DNA of 64,000 nucleotides from contig NJFT01000070.1 of assembly GCA_002221725.1 (NCBI GenBank), forward strand, positions 1 through 64,000, written 5' to 3'. The position numbers were made by a program, and so were the translations under genes. The notes under the pieces are model-generated. The model did no database searches. It was not told the origin of the DNA and was given only the letters and a program-made list of their open reading frames with translations. Position 1 is the stretch's first letter. Each line of letters opens with the position of its first letter. This DNA is from Scedosporium boydii. Its lineage: Eukaryota > Ascomycota > Sordariomycetes > Microascales > Microascaceae. Positions 1 to 12,096 of the stretch are shown piece by piece.

Positions 1-2205
1 GGGGGGGATGGAGAGGGAGGGACAGAGAGGACTTACATAGTAGACGTGGGTGAGGGAGAGAGAGGCGAGGGGACTTGTGTCTTCGGACATTTTGGAGGAG
101 TTGTTTTATTTTTTTTCTTTTCGGGTTGGGAGTGTAGGTTCGGTTCAGGGTATCATTTTTTTCTTGGGAACGAGGTGTCCTTTCTCTGATTCGTTGCTTT
201 CGTCTAAAGTTGAGGAGGCGAGTAGTTCGGACTGAACTGGACATATATTTCGGGGATGGTAGGACTGGTGACGTGTCGACAGCAGGGAAGGAGGAGAAAG
301 AAAGTCAATTGAGCTGTAGAAAATGTTTGTTCCGGCTCCGGCGTGATAAAAAGAATTCGAGAGGGAGAGAAAGACAAAGAGGGGGCGGTCAAGGGAGCCG
401 GAATATGTCGAAGTGCTGCTTGTTGGTTGGACGTTGTATGTTGTACGTTGTACGAAGTCATGGGAAAGCGGTGATGTCAGAGTTTCTGGACGTGGAAGGC
501 GCGGGTTGCTCAAGGGGCATGTGGGTTGGGGTGATGCATAGATGCAATATGATGTTGGATAATTGCATTTTCTTTTCTAACGAGGGGTCATACAAAACTT
601 CCCGACCTGCTCTCCATTGACATGGGTTCCCATTGACATCTGCGTAATTGAAGAGGTTCGCATAGGAAATGCGAGACCCATGTAGGTTTCCTCAAGTCTG
701 AGACACACATGTCTACTACTTCATACGGGGGCGCTCGGGAAGAGAGAATAGAACCGGGGCTCACAGAGCAGGAGCGGACCTGCTAACGCATCGAATACAC
801 TACAATACGACATTGGTCCTCGGATGCCTGGATCGGTTCTTCTAAAGTAGTTCATTGTTGCTTGCAGAGTCTTCTATTATTGGCGAAAGGTAACGAGGGG
901 ATGTTGATTCTTGAGATGCATCGATCAAATCTTGATGCTTCCAAAGAACATTCTGTGATGACTAAGATTATTGAGTGCCAGTCTGAATATCAAAGTTCAC
1001 GGCCCTAGATAAGTTCATCTAGTTCTGTTGCCTAGAGGCAGCAGGAGAGGGTTCAATGTTTGTCTATTTGGTTGATCCTATATTCTTCTCTGCTGCCAAA
1101 CTATTGCAGGTGAGTGTGAGTGCAACATCTCGCCATCTTACCCATCGTCCCAATCCATAAAGACAGGCTATACCTCTTCCCCCCCGCCAAATAGAGAGGA
1201 GAAGAAAGTACCTCTACCTCTACCTCGACACCCACTCAGCCTCTGCCTCTTTTGGATTTCTTCGCCCCCGCGTTTTTTCATATTTGTTCCCGCTTTTGCC
1301 TCGAAGGGATCAAATTGATCACGCCTACAACTGTACCAGCACCAGCACGCTGGAGCACTAAAAAATTTCTTGGGTCCATCCGGAATAGCCACTGGCGCTG
1401 CCGAGTTCAGACTAAGACACAGGACAACTGTAGCCCAACCCTGGGCTTTTACTTCAAGGCAGAGGAAGACTCGCCATCCCATTCATCTTCGCCCCTTCAC
1501 CAAGAACACCCAGTCCGAGGCTAAAAGATATAAAGGGCTTCCTTTCTCTTTTGTGCCCATACTCTTTCAACTCTGAACTCTTGCAATCCTACAGTCCCTA
1601 CAGTCCTCTGCACTCTGCTATATCTAAAGCCCCCATCTCCAGTTCCTATCTCCGTGCTAATCCCCACTGCTGCCACCTCATGCTCATGCTCATGCTCATG
1701 CTCTCCTGTGTCATCACGGCCAATTGACTCATCAAGGGATCAAATCGACTTGGGCTGCTGCGGCTTACAAAATCACACATCACGTCAAAGTCCAATTGTC
1801 ACTGTCACCACCATCATCAATATCAAATATCAGCACTGAGCACTGGATCAATAATATCAATATTTTATATTGCCACCACTGCCCTAAGCCTTACGCCCTG
1901 CCCTACGACTCCACTGCGTTCTCACATATCCAGATCAGCCCAGCCTAGATTCTTGGTGACTTTACCACTCCTTCCTCTTGGTTCCATCCCTGCCTTGCCC
2001 CATTCTTCTCTTTCCTTCTTCTTCTTATTCTTCTTCTTCTTCTTCTTCTTCATGAACCATCGGTGATACCAAGAAGAAATAGATCTAGGCCGCCCTTCAC
2101 TCCACCATCCGTCTTTTCCACTTCACATCATATCCATCACCCCACACACTCAGCTCAAGTATGAGGTAGCACCGGCCTTACTCTCACCAAGCCAAAAGCA
2201 AAGTC
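1..2205. other. Leader and promoter region of the RBR ligase gene; no gene recognised
   Basis: No open frame here resembles a protein. The right part (about 1150-2205) is strongly pyrimidine-rich, with a (CTT)n tract around 2016-2050, as expected of a fungal promoter and 5' leader on the + strand. Two minimal upstream ORFs precede the RBR start: four codons at 2052-2066 and two codons at 2161-2169. Near the left edge the minus strand reads GTAAGT at 36-31 after pyrimidine-rich sequence, so a gene leaving the window leftwards could have its 5' leader here. That last point is a guess from one splice-like hexamer. Confidence 0.5.
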
Positions 2206-4568
2206 ATGGATGACGCAAATGAAGATCCTCGTCTCGACGAGTTAGGCTCTCTCGAGGCCATCTTCCCAGAAATCCAGAGATCCGCCGACCCGGGCGACTT
2301 CACATTCACCCTCGAAGTCGCCGTAAACCCCGCGAATCCTGTCAACGTCGTCTTTCCTGTCGTCGCTTCAACGGCTACTGCCCCGGACCCCGCGACGGAA
2401 GGTGGGCCGGCTAATGGCCCCCCAACGCCTCAGAATCATGCGTCTCATCAGCTCTCCTACCTCCCTGCCGTCTCCATCCACATGTCCTTACCCGATGGCT
2501 ACCCTTCGGAGAAGCCGCCCAAGGTGACGTTGGCGACATCGCCACCATGGCTCACGCCGGATGTCATCGGCACTCTGGAGAGCGATGCCGAGAGACTGTG
2601 GGATGAGATGGGCCGCGATATGATCGCGTTCACTTACATCGACCACATCCAGCAGGCTGCTGACAATGTTTTTGGCATGGCCAACTCATCCGGTACTCTT
2701 GAGATTGATCGAGCTCACATGGTGTCTATCCTCGACTATGAAATTCAAGCGCGCAGGGCAGCTTTCGAGAACGAATCTTTTGACTGCGGAGTCTGTTTGG
2801 GTATGTGTGTATATCTTCTTTGGACCTCTAGCCTTTTTCTTTTTCTTTCTTTCTTTTTTTTTTCCCCCTGTTTTCTTCTTTTCCTCTTCCACCCGCAGAA
2901 CTAATTCTAGTCATAGACCCCAAAAAGGGCCACTCCTGCCACAAGATGAATGACTGCGGTCACGTCTTTTGCCTATCCTGCTTGAGAGACTATTACACCA
3001 ACGCCATTGTTCAGGGTGACTTGGTCGTCGTAAAGTGCCTTAGTCCCGGCTGCGCAAAGGAAAGGGAGGAAGCCCATGCCAAAGATCCCTCGAAGAAGGG
3101 CCGGAAGCCCAGGATTCACCTTAGCCCCGGCGAACTCCTAGCTATCGGACTGGATCAGGATCTCGTCTCACGCTACGTTTCACTCAAGTACAAGAAAGAG
3201 CTAGAGTCCGACAAGACGACCGTCTACTGCCCCCGGAAATGGTGCAACGGGGCCGCGAAGTCTAAGAGACACAAGAAGCCCCGCGGTCTTGAGTTTGGCG
3301 AACCCGACGATAACGAAGACGTGTTCGACGCGACTACCGAGACCAACCCGGCCGGCGACGATGCGGCTCAAGCCTCGGGGAAGGACGTCCGCCTCAAGAC
3401 CGAGGATCTTCTCTGCATCTGCGAGGACTGCGGCTTCGCCTTTTGCTCTCGTTGTTATCAGTCTTGGCATGGCGAATTCTTCCGTTGCCGCCTCAAGTGT
3501 AACCCCGACGAAATGTCCGAAGAGGAAAAGGCCTCTCTCGAATACATCGAGAAGTGGACAAGGCCGTGTGCTACCTGCGACGCGCCCGCGCAAAAGACCG
3601 AGGGCTGCAACCACATGATATGCTTCCGGTGCAACACCCACTTTTGCTATCTGTGCTCCGCCTGGCTCGATCCCCAGAATCCCTATAGTCACTTCAACAA
3701 CCCCGGACTGAAGGACTGCTTCCAGCGGCTGTGGGATTACGAGGCCGGTCACGGCGAGAACAACGATTTCCACCCGCACATTCGACAGCGCAGGGAGCGT
3801 AGGGAGCCCCCACCGCAGCATCTCGAAAGGCCCGACGAACCTCCTTTCCAATTCATAATCGCTCGGCCCGAGATCGAGGAGCCGGACGATAACCTCGATG
3901 CGCCGCCCGAGGCCAACAATGCTGACGAGGTCGCCGATGTCGAGTGGGATTGGGAAGCCGGTGGCCCCAGGCGTCCTCCGCCCAACGTCCAAGTCGCTCG
4001 TGAGGGCCCCCTCGTTTTACGTATCGAGCAAGGACCCGAGCAGCCGGCTGCCGGTCGAGGACTGCGCGCCATCCCTCCTCCTGTGCCAGCGCCGCCGGGG
4101 AACTTCGAGGGAGAGCGAGGACGCGGTCGTAGACCTCCTCGTCGGCGAAGGGGTGGAGGAGAGGGCGGACGCGGTCGTGGCAGGGGAGGTCGAGGAGGCG
4201 CTGCCGCCGGCGGAGGTGGTCCCGGAGTAGGAGAAGGAGCGGGCGCAGGAGGAGGAGGGAGAGGAGGACCTGCCCGAGACGACTTGGGGCAAAATAGACG
4301 GGGTGCGCCTCGGAATCAGAACCCTAACAACCGCCAGCCCCGGAGACGACAGCAAGGTCAAGGCCGGGGTCAGGGTCAGGGCCAAGGACCACAAGGCGAT
4401 GGTCTTCAGCTGCTGCCCCTGGCCCCGAGGCTAGAGGTTGTCGAGCATGATGGAATCATCGCTCAGGAACTTAACGAGGAGCAGCTTCAATGGGTTAGGC
4501 GCTTCGTCGAGCTGGCTCTCATCGACCAGGAGGATTCGGGATCAGACGACGAGATGGCGCCTTTCTAG
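2206..4568 (+). CDS. RWD-domain RBR-type E3 ubiquitin ligase (Itt1/RNF14-like)
   Basis: Two exons, 2206-2800 and 2899-4568, give 754 residues; the 98-bp intron (GTATGT...GCAG) interrupts RING1 and joins in phase. Residues 1 to about 150 form an RWD domain, with the typical LGSLEAIFPE start. RING1 has Cys194, Cys197, Cys218, His220, Cys223 and Cys226. A cysteine-rich IBR region follows. RING2 has the CATC pair and the TEGCNHMIC motif, whose Cys435 sits where RBR ligases carry the thioester cysteine. RBR enzymes take ubiquitin from an E2 onto that cysteine and then pass it to the substrate. RWD-RBR proteins form the RNF14/Itt1 branch. After residue 600 the chain is Arg/Gly-rich with RGG-like repeats, then ends acidic. 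The substrate is unknown. The start was chosen because it is the first in-frame ATG before the RWD fold. Confidence 0.9.
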
Positions 4569-4686
4569 GGAGCTGCTCGGAGGGCGGAAGCTGAGGAATA
4601 CCCTGCGATTTTTGTTGACTTCGGACGGACTGGATTCATGGTTTAAAGGGAATGGATAATGAATGAGACATGGAACATCATGAGCG

Positions 4687-4720
<34 letters not shown>

Positions 4721-7700
4721 CGTTGCCCACTTCTTCTTCTTCTCTAGACCAAGGCTGCTTGGTTTCTCTACGAAAGCAACGGCTTCATAATTCCTCATAC
4801 CTCGGCTAGATTCATTACGAGCATATACCAACACGAGATGGAGGTATATACGACCTCGTAGACGCATATTTGGAGCATAGCCGTGTTATCCAGTCTCGTA
4901 TACACCCTCCTACGAAGAGGTGGAAGAAAGGAGGTAGAAGACAAAGGTAGGCGCGACTTTCCCCCGAGTTTGGGGCGAATAGGGGCTGTATATTCGAAAT
5001 GATAGATGAAAGAAAAACTCTAGGGGTTTTCAAATTACGATGTCTCTCCCCAACCCTGTCCGTTGAGGTGCTATTGGCAAGGGCAGAAATAATAGAAGAA
5101 GTAATAATGATAGTAATGACCGACTTGTCAGATAGCAGCAATGTCGAGAACCGGGACGCGGCACTTGCCAAATGAATACATACACCATTCTCTGCTAATT
5201 CCCAAAGGTTCCTCTAGTGTTGTCCTTTCCAGTGCTCGGTGATGGTTTTGTTTTATGACTGTCCGATTCGGATCGGTTCGCTTAGCTACGGAGGTTCTCC
5301 GCTTGTGGTCTAGGTTCTGCCCTACATATTGCCTCGATTTCTCCAATTTCATGTTCTCAGTACCGAGGTATATGGTCCGTATGAGATGTCCACGAAGAGT
5401 GATACTTCGTTTCGACTTTGCGTACCACTATCACGGTGGCAGAAGGTTAACTTTGGAAAATCACGCAAAGAAAGTCACATCGGAGGCGAGAGAGAGGGAG
5501 AGGGAGAGAGATAGAGAGAGGAGGAGAGAGAAAGTAGTGGAAAAGCCTAATGGATGTCCGGTACTGCGACCGTTCGTCTTCTGAGCAATGTCTTCTCCCC
5601 TTCATCTCCGATGATACACACGTCGTCACAGTAACGAAAAGAAACGAGAAGAGAGAGAGAGAGAGGAAGCACTGAAGTTTTAGATGGAAAGAGTTCCGTT
5701 CTACGAGGCCGAGGGTCTTCGGAAAGTTGTAGTGTAGGCAAGTAGAAAGGATCAGGTGTGAACGATATCAGACCTTTTGATTCAAGAGTCCTCTATATCG
5801 AGCAAAGAAAATAGTGGATTCGATTCCCTCTCTCCACTCCTCCTCTCTACTATCATTGAGTCGATGTCATATTACACTCTAATCATCCTCTCATCTCGGG
5901 TGGCAAGTCCGAAAAGAAGTTCCTCAGTACGTCCTCCTCGAATATTCTCCGTCAAGGTTGGAGCTGTGGAGTCGTTCTTGGCTCGTGTAGCAACCTTATC
6001 CTTCTTTCTTTCTCCTCCGAGGATACTACCTAACCTGAATAGCCCCGAACCTCCCAATCCGGTCTAAGAGCCGGGAGAGAAAGTTCTAAGATGGTACGAT
6101 GGAAGAAACGTTTCTGCCGCGGTCTCGACAAGATGAGGCCGAAGGGGGGGGAGCGATTGGAGTAAAAGCGTTGTGGAGTTCGAGAGAGATGAGGAAGGGG
6201 GTTCGAGGGATCTCCCTTGATATCAATCTTGGAGGCAAGTACGGAGTAGGCGGTACTTCGTACAAACGGCGTGAGAAAACTATACACTGGAGAAAACTAC
6301 CGAGGAAACCTGCCCTCGCCTGATCGTAAAAAACCTGTCCTTGCTGTTGCTTGCCACGAGAACGACACTTCCCGCGATCGGTACAACTCCCCATGGAAGA
6401 GCTACCACCGTCACAACTGAATAGGGCAGTTCTCGGGAGGGCGACAGTTCCCGCTGGGGCATGTAACTATGGAATAGGATCGTCTTTTGCCATCATGGCT
6501 CCTCTTGAGATATGACTATTATGACTATTGACAGTCAGAACCGACGACGGCACTTGTAGCGACGATAGCATTGTCCTCATCAGATCTGCCGTAACATTGC
6601 TCTTCTTCTCTGCAAGGTGATGGATGCGATTTGATGAGATGGCACAGTAAGAACCTTGAGCACGTCTGCACGATCTAGCCATGCGTACGCATAGGTACGA
6701 ATGTATCTCCATCTCACGCCTTCGCTACGCCCGACGTACGTTCAAACTGTGTCAAGCACATGTGTCATTGATTCACTCTCCTCGACTGTACGAAGTAGGC
6801 CTGTATCCACGTACTTCGTACACTCCCTTCGGCAAGATCTCCCGCCCCCTCTGCTCGAGCTACTTCGCAGCTCTCTCCCCTTGGCAAAAAGAGACAAGAC
6901 TCTATTATCCTTCGCATATCTCGCCGGCTTCCCCTCCGCCGCCCCTCTCTTCACGACGAAAGGCCCACTCACAAGCCAAGGCGCCCCCCTTCTCGCCACC
7001 TTAACCATGCCTGGCTGTCCAATCTTCACTCCCCCACACTCCGACACCATTCTCTACCTCCTATCCCCCTTGGATACCACTCCCCATGCCATCCGGCAAA
7101 GAGAGGGGAAAATGGGACAAACCTCCCTCTCCATTACAGGGAAGTTCGGTACTCAACTCAAGCCGTTCGTACGCCGTTAGAACCCAAAACCGCAAAATCT
7201 TCCCAAAAAGGCCTGTTAAGACAACACACCACACACACACCCCCAAAGGAAACATGAACATGCTACACAAAGGTACTGTAGCAACCCTTCATACCACCAG
7301 GATCGATCGACAACGCCCCCCGGCAACGGGAGCAGGACGATCAGGAACCCTGATGAAATATCAAGGATGGGAGGAAACAAATCAAACAAAAACGATGGTT
7401 TCTTCTGCCGAAACCTGTCCGATTCCTTGTCGAAAAAAAATTTAAGAAAAAGCCGTTGAGAATGTCTCGCCCTAACGAGGCAGGGGGGCCGAAAACTGTA
7501 ATTTCTCAAGAGGAACCACTCTTGCTTCGGTGTAATATACGACGACGAAACGCAATAGTAAACAAGGGGTGTTTCTATGAAGGAGCCAGGGCCTGAAGGA
7601 GACAAGAACGGGGACATACGAAGCGGGTGAGGGGCGTCCCCAGACAAAGAAGCCATCGGAAAGTCTAACGAGTGAGAAGGGGTTGGAAAGGAGGGCGAGA

Positions 7701-10700
7701 GGGGGGCGTGTCCTTCACCCACCCACCGTTGTGGTGCTAATGTCATATCTCCAGGGTATCATCGAGACATCATATCCTAGTCCACGGTTTCGAGATAGAG
7801 AGGACATCGACTCTCCCGAACCTGACGACTTGCAGCCAGCTGCGTAATGTAGTGCAAACTACTCAAGGGCCGACTCATGATTCGAGCCGAGCAAGTCTAC
7901 ACCTGCCATGATGTATACCGTGCCGGCATCGTAATTCAATGTCAATGTACAAGACCATCATCTACCTGTACGAAGAAACGTCGATAGAAGGAGCCGAAGC
8001 CCCGTTCATAATGGCCTCACCCGCGCGTCGCCAGGCGCTTGCTTGACTTCGTAGTCTGGATTAACGGAGGATTGAGGATACTATTCTCGGGGTAGATGCG
8101 TGACTGTCCTGCACCTCTGCTGCTGCCGATGAGCAAGCTGCAGACACGGCATCGAACCGTCAGTAAGATGCAATCTGCAAAAGTAAAGGGGCTGGCGGAC
8201 TAGCACGCAGCGCGAAGACGCACGCAACCTAAGGGGGCTTGAACTCGTGATACACAGCATCGATATCTCGCTCCCTTATTTGGCCCTTGGGCTACGAAGT
8301 AGGCAATATTTGAGCCTCTCAAGCGTCAGCACCCGATAATTCGTTCGCACAAACATGCTCAATCCTCCCAATCGAGCCCAAGAGCTCAAGAGCTCCCTTT
8401 CCCCTCGACACTCGTTCGGCTTTAACTTGCCAATTCCCAGACGGTAGCCCGAGATGTGTCGCGTTTGTCTCGGAGATATACGTTCAGGGGCCAAATTCTG
8501 GTCATCGCGTCGTGTACCCCCTTGGCCTGCCTCTCTCTCTCTGCTGGTACATATTACATGTACGGTGCGGTGCCCCTAAGGCTTGGGGTCTGCTCGAGCC
8601 AGGAAGACTCGGAAACTTTTTTCCCACGCAGCCCTAGTAAAATCACACCCTGGATCCCCGCTTGTCCGGGCCGCGGGCTTTCTTCGAACTGGAGCAAGTG
8701 ACAACCAAATGGGGAGATGGAGGAACTAGGTGCTGACAACGGCTTTTGCTCTTCGGAGGCTCAGCAACCATGGAGCTCGACATTGACTCTTTCACACTTA
8801 GAAGCAGCGGTGAACTGGTCCAGCTAGTTCTCAAGAGCCAGCAACACTGTGGCTAAAGGACCAAAAGCAAGGTCCCTCCGCTTCATTCTTCACTCGCTCT
8901 TCTCTCGCTGTTCATTACTTGGCGGGCGGTACTTGGTACAAGCTGTACGGTGTAAGACCGTTGAGCAAGACGAAGGAGAAGCCAGGATTGGATGGGCCTG
9001 ATGAGGAAATGCCCAATAATACTCCGTAACAAACATCCGACAAACGAATGGGGCAGCGCTTTTCGCCTCACAGTGGAGAGCTAGAAATCGGGGCTGGCTG
9101 GCCCTCTCAGCCTACTTTCAGGCGTGAATAAGGTATAGCCAACCTTGTTACCTCAGGGACAATCTGTTTCGCGGAGATGATGTTCAGGGAAACAAGATGA
9201 AGTACTAGACTCCGTAGCGCCGTGATGAAAGAAGCTGTCTGTACTGATAGGATCATGCAGCATACTCCGTACATGCCTCATAGTGCCTGCGACACTAGAA
9301 GAAGAAAAGTAGTGTTGGTGACCGTCGTATCGTACCGTTACATAGTGTTCCTGCCACACCCTAGTGACAGCCATCATCACGCAGTGGAGCTTTGTCTATG
9401 GAAACCGTGGTATTACTGTACCACTGCATGTAGGTACACTGCCGGATCGTGATTTCGCCCCTGCGCCATGTTGTAGTCATGTTTCTTTGCAAATCTCATC
9501 CGTGCCCAGGGGCTTCTCGATGTCGGAGCGAGGGTTCGTTCTGGCTCACCGTCGCGGTCGGACAAACTGTGGGGGGAGAAGCCAAGGCTACAAGGAGAAA
9601 GGCTGTTTTCAACCTGTGGGGATTCTGTTTGAAACTGACCATGTTCCAACTGCGGGGGGAGCTTGCGCCTGTCACTTTCGCGAGGTTGGCCGACTGGCAC
9701 TGACGCGAAGGAGTGCCAGTGTGGCCTGATAGTTCGTACCCCTTTGCTTGCCTCGCGAGAGCTATCACACTTGTAAGGCAAGCGATGGTCTGCAAATGCT
9801 TCGTATTCCTAATAGGCGCGCTTGACAGCCTAACATCCGAAGCGATGCATACATGAAAAACACACGCCGGGATGCTGATACCGGTAGTTGTCCAAGGATC
9901 CAACACAGGCAAGAACATGGACAAGGGGAAAGTAAGCAAACGGGACTCGGAAGCATAACACTCAGTACAAGCCACAAAGGAGCAAAGGGGACGTGGTAGT
10001 CAGGATACTGGATCCGATCTCGAAGAGGTGGCGGACCGTACGATGCGCCAGATCTGGTTCAATCGGTCCATCAAAACCTCGGAGGATAAGAGATGAGGGC
10101 ATTACTTCGTACTTCGTAGAGATGGAGATGGAGGCATCCTCTGTGCATTTGGCTGTGGGGGTCAAATCTCGTGCCATTGAAGAAAAAGCACGACTACCGA
10201 ACGAGTCTCAATCTCTAGAACATGCTCATCTCCTGGTAACTTCATCGGATATGAGCGGGCGAAGCATTTGGGATCCATCCCAAAGAGCACCTTGATCCAT
10301 TTATCTGGACTCGGCGGACAATTTCGGTAAGCCTGGGACATCCGGTGGATATATATTTTCGTCTCATATAGCCATGGGCTCGTTGAGATAAGGACCCAGT
10401 GACTTGCCGCTGTCCGTTTCTGGAGCGGAGCCTCGAGAAGGCTGATCAATTAACATGGTGTTCACGCTCTGGACCTGGCGATTCCTGCTTTTGGCTCAAA
10501 GAAGATGCTCCCTGCGAATTAGAATCAATAATCGTGGATATTTGGTACCGTTAATACGCTACTAAGCGAGACGTGACTCCCCAGGTCGGAGTGGGCCGGT
10601 GACGGTAAGAACGGAAAGGCAAGGGAGTAGCAACGATGGGCCATACCTGATTACTAGCAGTCACTTTCATTGAGTTGAGAGCTATAAGCATATTGGGAAA

Positions 10701-12000
10701 AAAAAAACGCGACATGGGATCGGTAGGACCGCCCAATTTCAACGTCATTTACGTAGGGTAACGTAAATATCATAATGCTACGTCGTCCCAGCTCCAAGTG
10801 GGACCGTTCCGAGGAGTCCTACCAAGGAGAATGCAGTGCTTGTCGCTGCAGACAACGATGAACTTCATTTGGAGCTTGTTCCTTGGCACCTGTACCGGGC
10901 AGGTGTGCGTCGAGCTCAGAGTCGAGCTATAGCTCTCCTTGTAATATGTGGTCGTAAACATCGTGGGCCATAATAGAAGTGCCGTTGCATCGCCTGGTTT
11001 AGCTGTACGACGTCCAACTTTAACTCAATGGGTCCATCCAGGGGCTAAGGCAGGGCAACGAGCGCCACAAATCCTGCCAGGGGAGGAGACGAAGCAAGAT
11101 CTGGGCCCCGTCAGCCAGCTGAGTCCACAGGTATTATGAGGACGCGGATTTAAAGCCAACTTTGGTACGGGCTGGCAAGACCGCTTGGTGCAGGCCAGTG
11201 TGATCTAAACTAGGAGGTCAAGGCTGGGGTCGGCGGCAAGCCGACCGGAAGGCCATTGCTTAGACAAGAAACATCATATGCTCTGAAGTTTACTGGTCGG
11301 CAGCACGTCCCATTGGTGTACATTCTGGAGAATGTCGTATAATCCGAGCTGAGGGGGATATTTTGGGTTGTGTGGGAAGAGGAGGACGGTGAGGATGAGG
11401 CGTGCGATTTTTTGACAGGCCAGGGCCAGGATCTGGTTCGATGAGACGTTAACTGTACACTAACAGCAGGGTGCACCGGTACAGTTGGGGGTCTTGCCTT
11501 GATCTGATAGGGCGTCCATGGGCCGGGGAAAAAGAATGTGCCCGATGTGGATTCGGAATCGGGCCTACCAGGCTAAATATTGGCGGCTTTTGCATTGCGA
11601 CCTGGTGGAAATCACAGGTCGCGCTCATGGTTGAAATTGTGTGGTGATCGGTAACCGGCGTATGTGGCTTGTTGTCTTCTCAGAGGACGACCTTGTGTGT
11701 TCCTCTTGAGGTGATGAAAGCACGCTTGTTGTCCGGATGAGAGGAGAGACACCCAGGCCGTAATTTGGTGAGCTCCTTCGCCCCAGCGAGCGATCGAACA
11801 ATTTGATGACCTTGCTCAGACCTTCTTCCAATATTGACCGCCCCAGACTCTTTCTCAAAGGCTCCGTCATGTGGTCCCTTTGTTTGGCGTTTCCTGGATC
11901 CCTTCGACTCGGCCGACCCCCCCGGTTTTTCGACACCTACCCTTTCTAACACATTGTTTGTTTGTATCTAGAGCAATGTGTCTCGTACATGACGCGCCGA
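4569..12000. other. Gene desert, left part
   Basis: The first few hundred bases are presumably the 3' untranslated region of the RBR gene, and a 33-base T run lies at 4688-4720. GA-rich microsatellite-like stretches occur at about 5480-5535 and 5650-5670. No open frame shows a recognisable domain. The longest (159 and 176 codons at 6701-7180 + and 7216-7746 -) are about the maximum expected by chance in 21 kb at 50% GC. Exact TACGAAGTA/TACTTCGTA words lie at 6254, 6789, 6812, 8293, 10103 and 10110. The related TACGGAGTA/TACTCCGTA lies at 6240, 9020 and 9263. I see no transposon termini, tRNA or rRNA. Confidence 0.6.
4688..4720. repeat. 33-base poly(T) run
   Basis: Uninterrupted T on the + strand about 120 bp after the stop codon of the RBR ligase gene. 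It may be a simple homopolymer or the tail of a retroposed copy on the minus strand. No flanking duplication is evident by eye. Confidence 0.8.
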
Positions 12001-12038
12001 GGGTGGTCGAGGGTGCAGGTGCGGGTACGGATGTAGCC

Positions 12039-12096
12039 ATTATTATCCCCCATTATTATCCCCCATTATTATCCCCCATTATTATCCCCCATTATA
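12039..12096. repeat. 13-bp tandem repeat, about 4.4 copies
   Basis: The unit ATTATTATCCCCC repeats four times without change (12039, 12052, 12065, 12078) and a partial fifth copy follows. This is a minisatellite in the gene-free interval. No function is apparent, and copy number may vary between strains. Confidence 0.9.

Noticed and set aside
210..620. 136-codon open frame at the left edge
   Set aside because: No ATG start and no recognisable domain; composition fits GA-rich leader DNA of a possible minus-strand gene.
6701..7746. Open frames of 159 codons (+) and 176 codons (-) in the gene desert
   Set aside because: They lack recognisable domains and overlap on opposite strands. Their lengths equal the chance maximum for 21 kb at this base composition.
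12039..12096. CRISPR-like array
   Set aside because: The 13-bp units are contiguous with no spacers, and the genome is eukaryotic; it is a plain tandem repeat.
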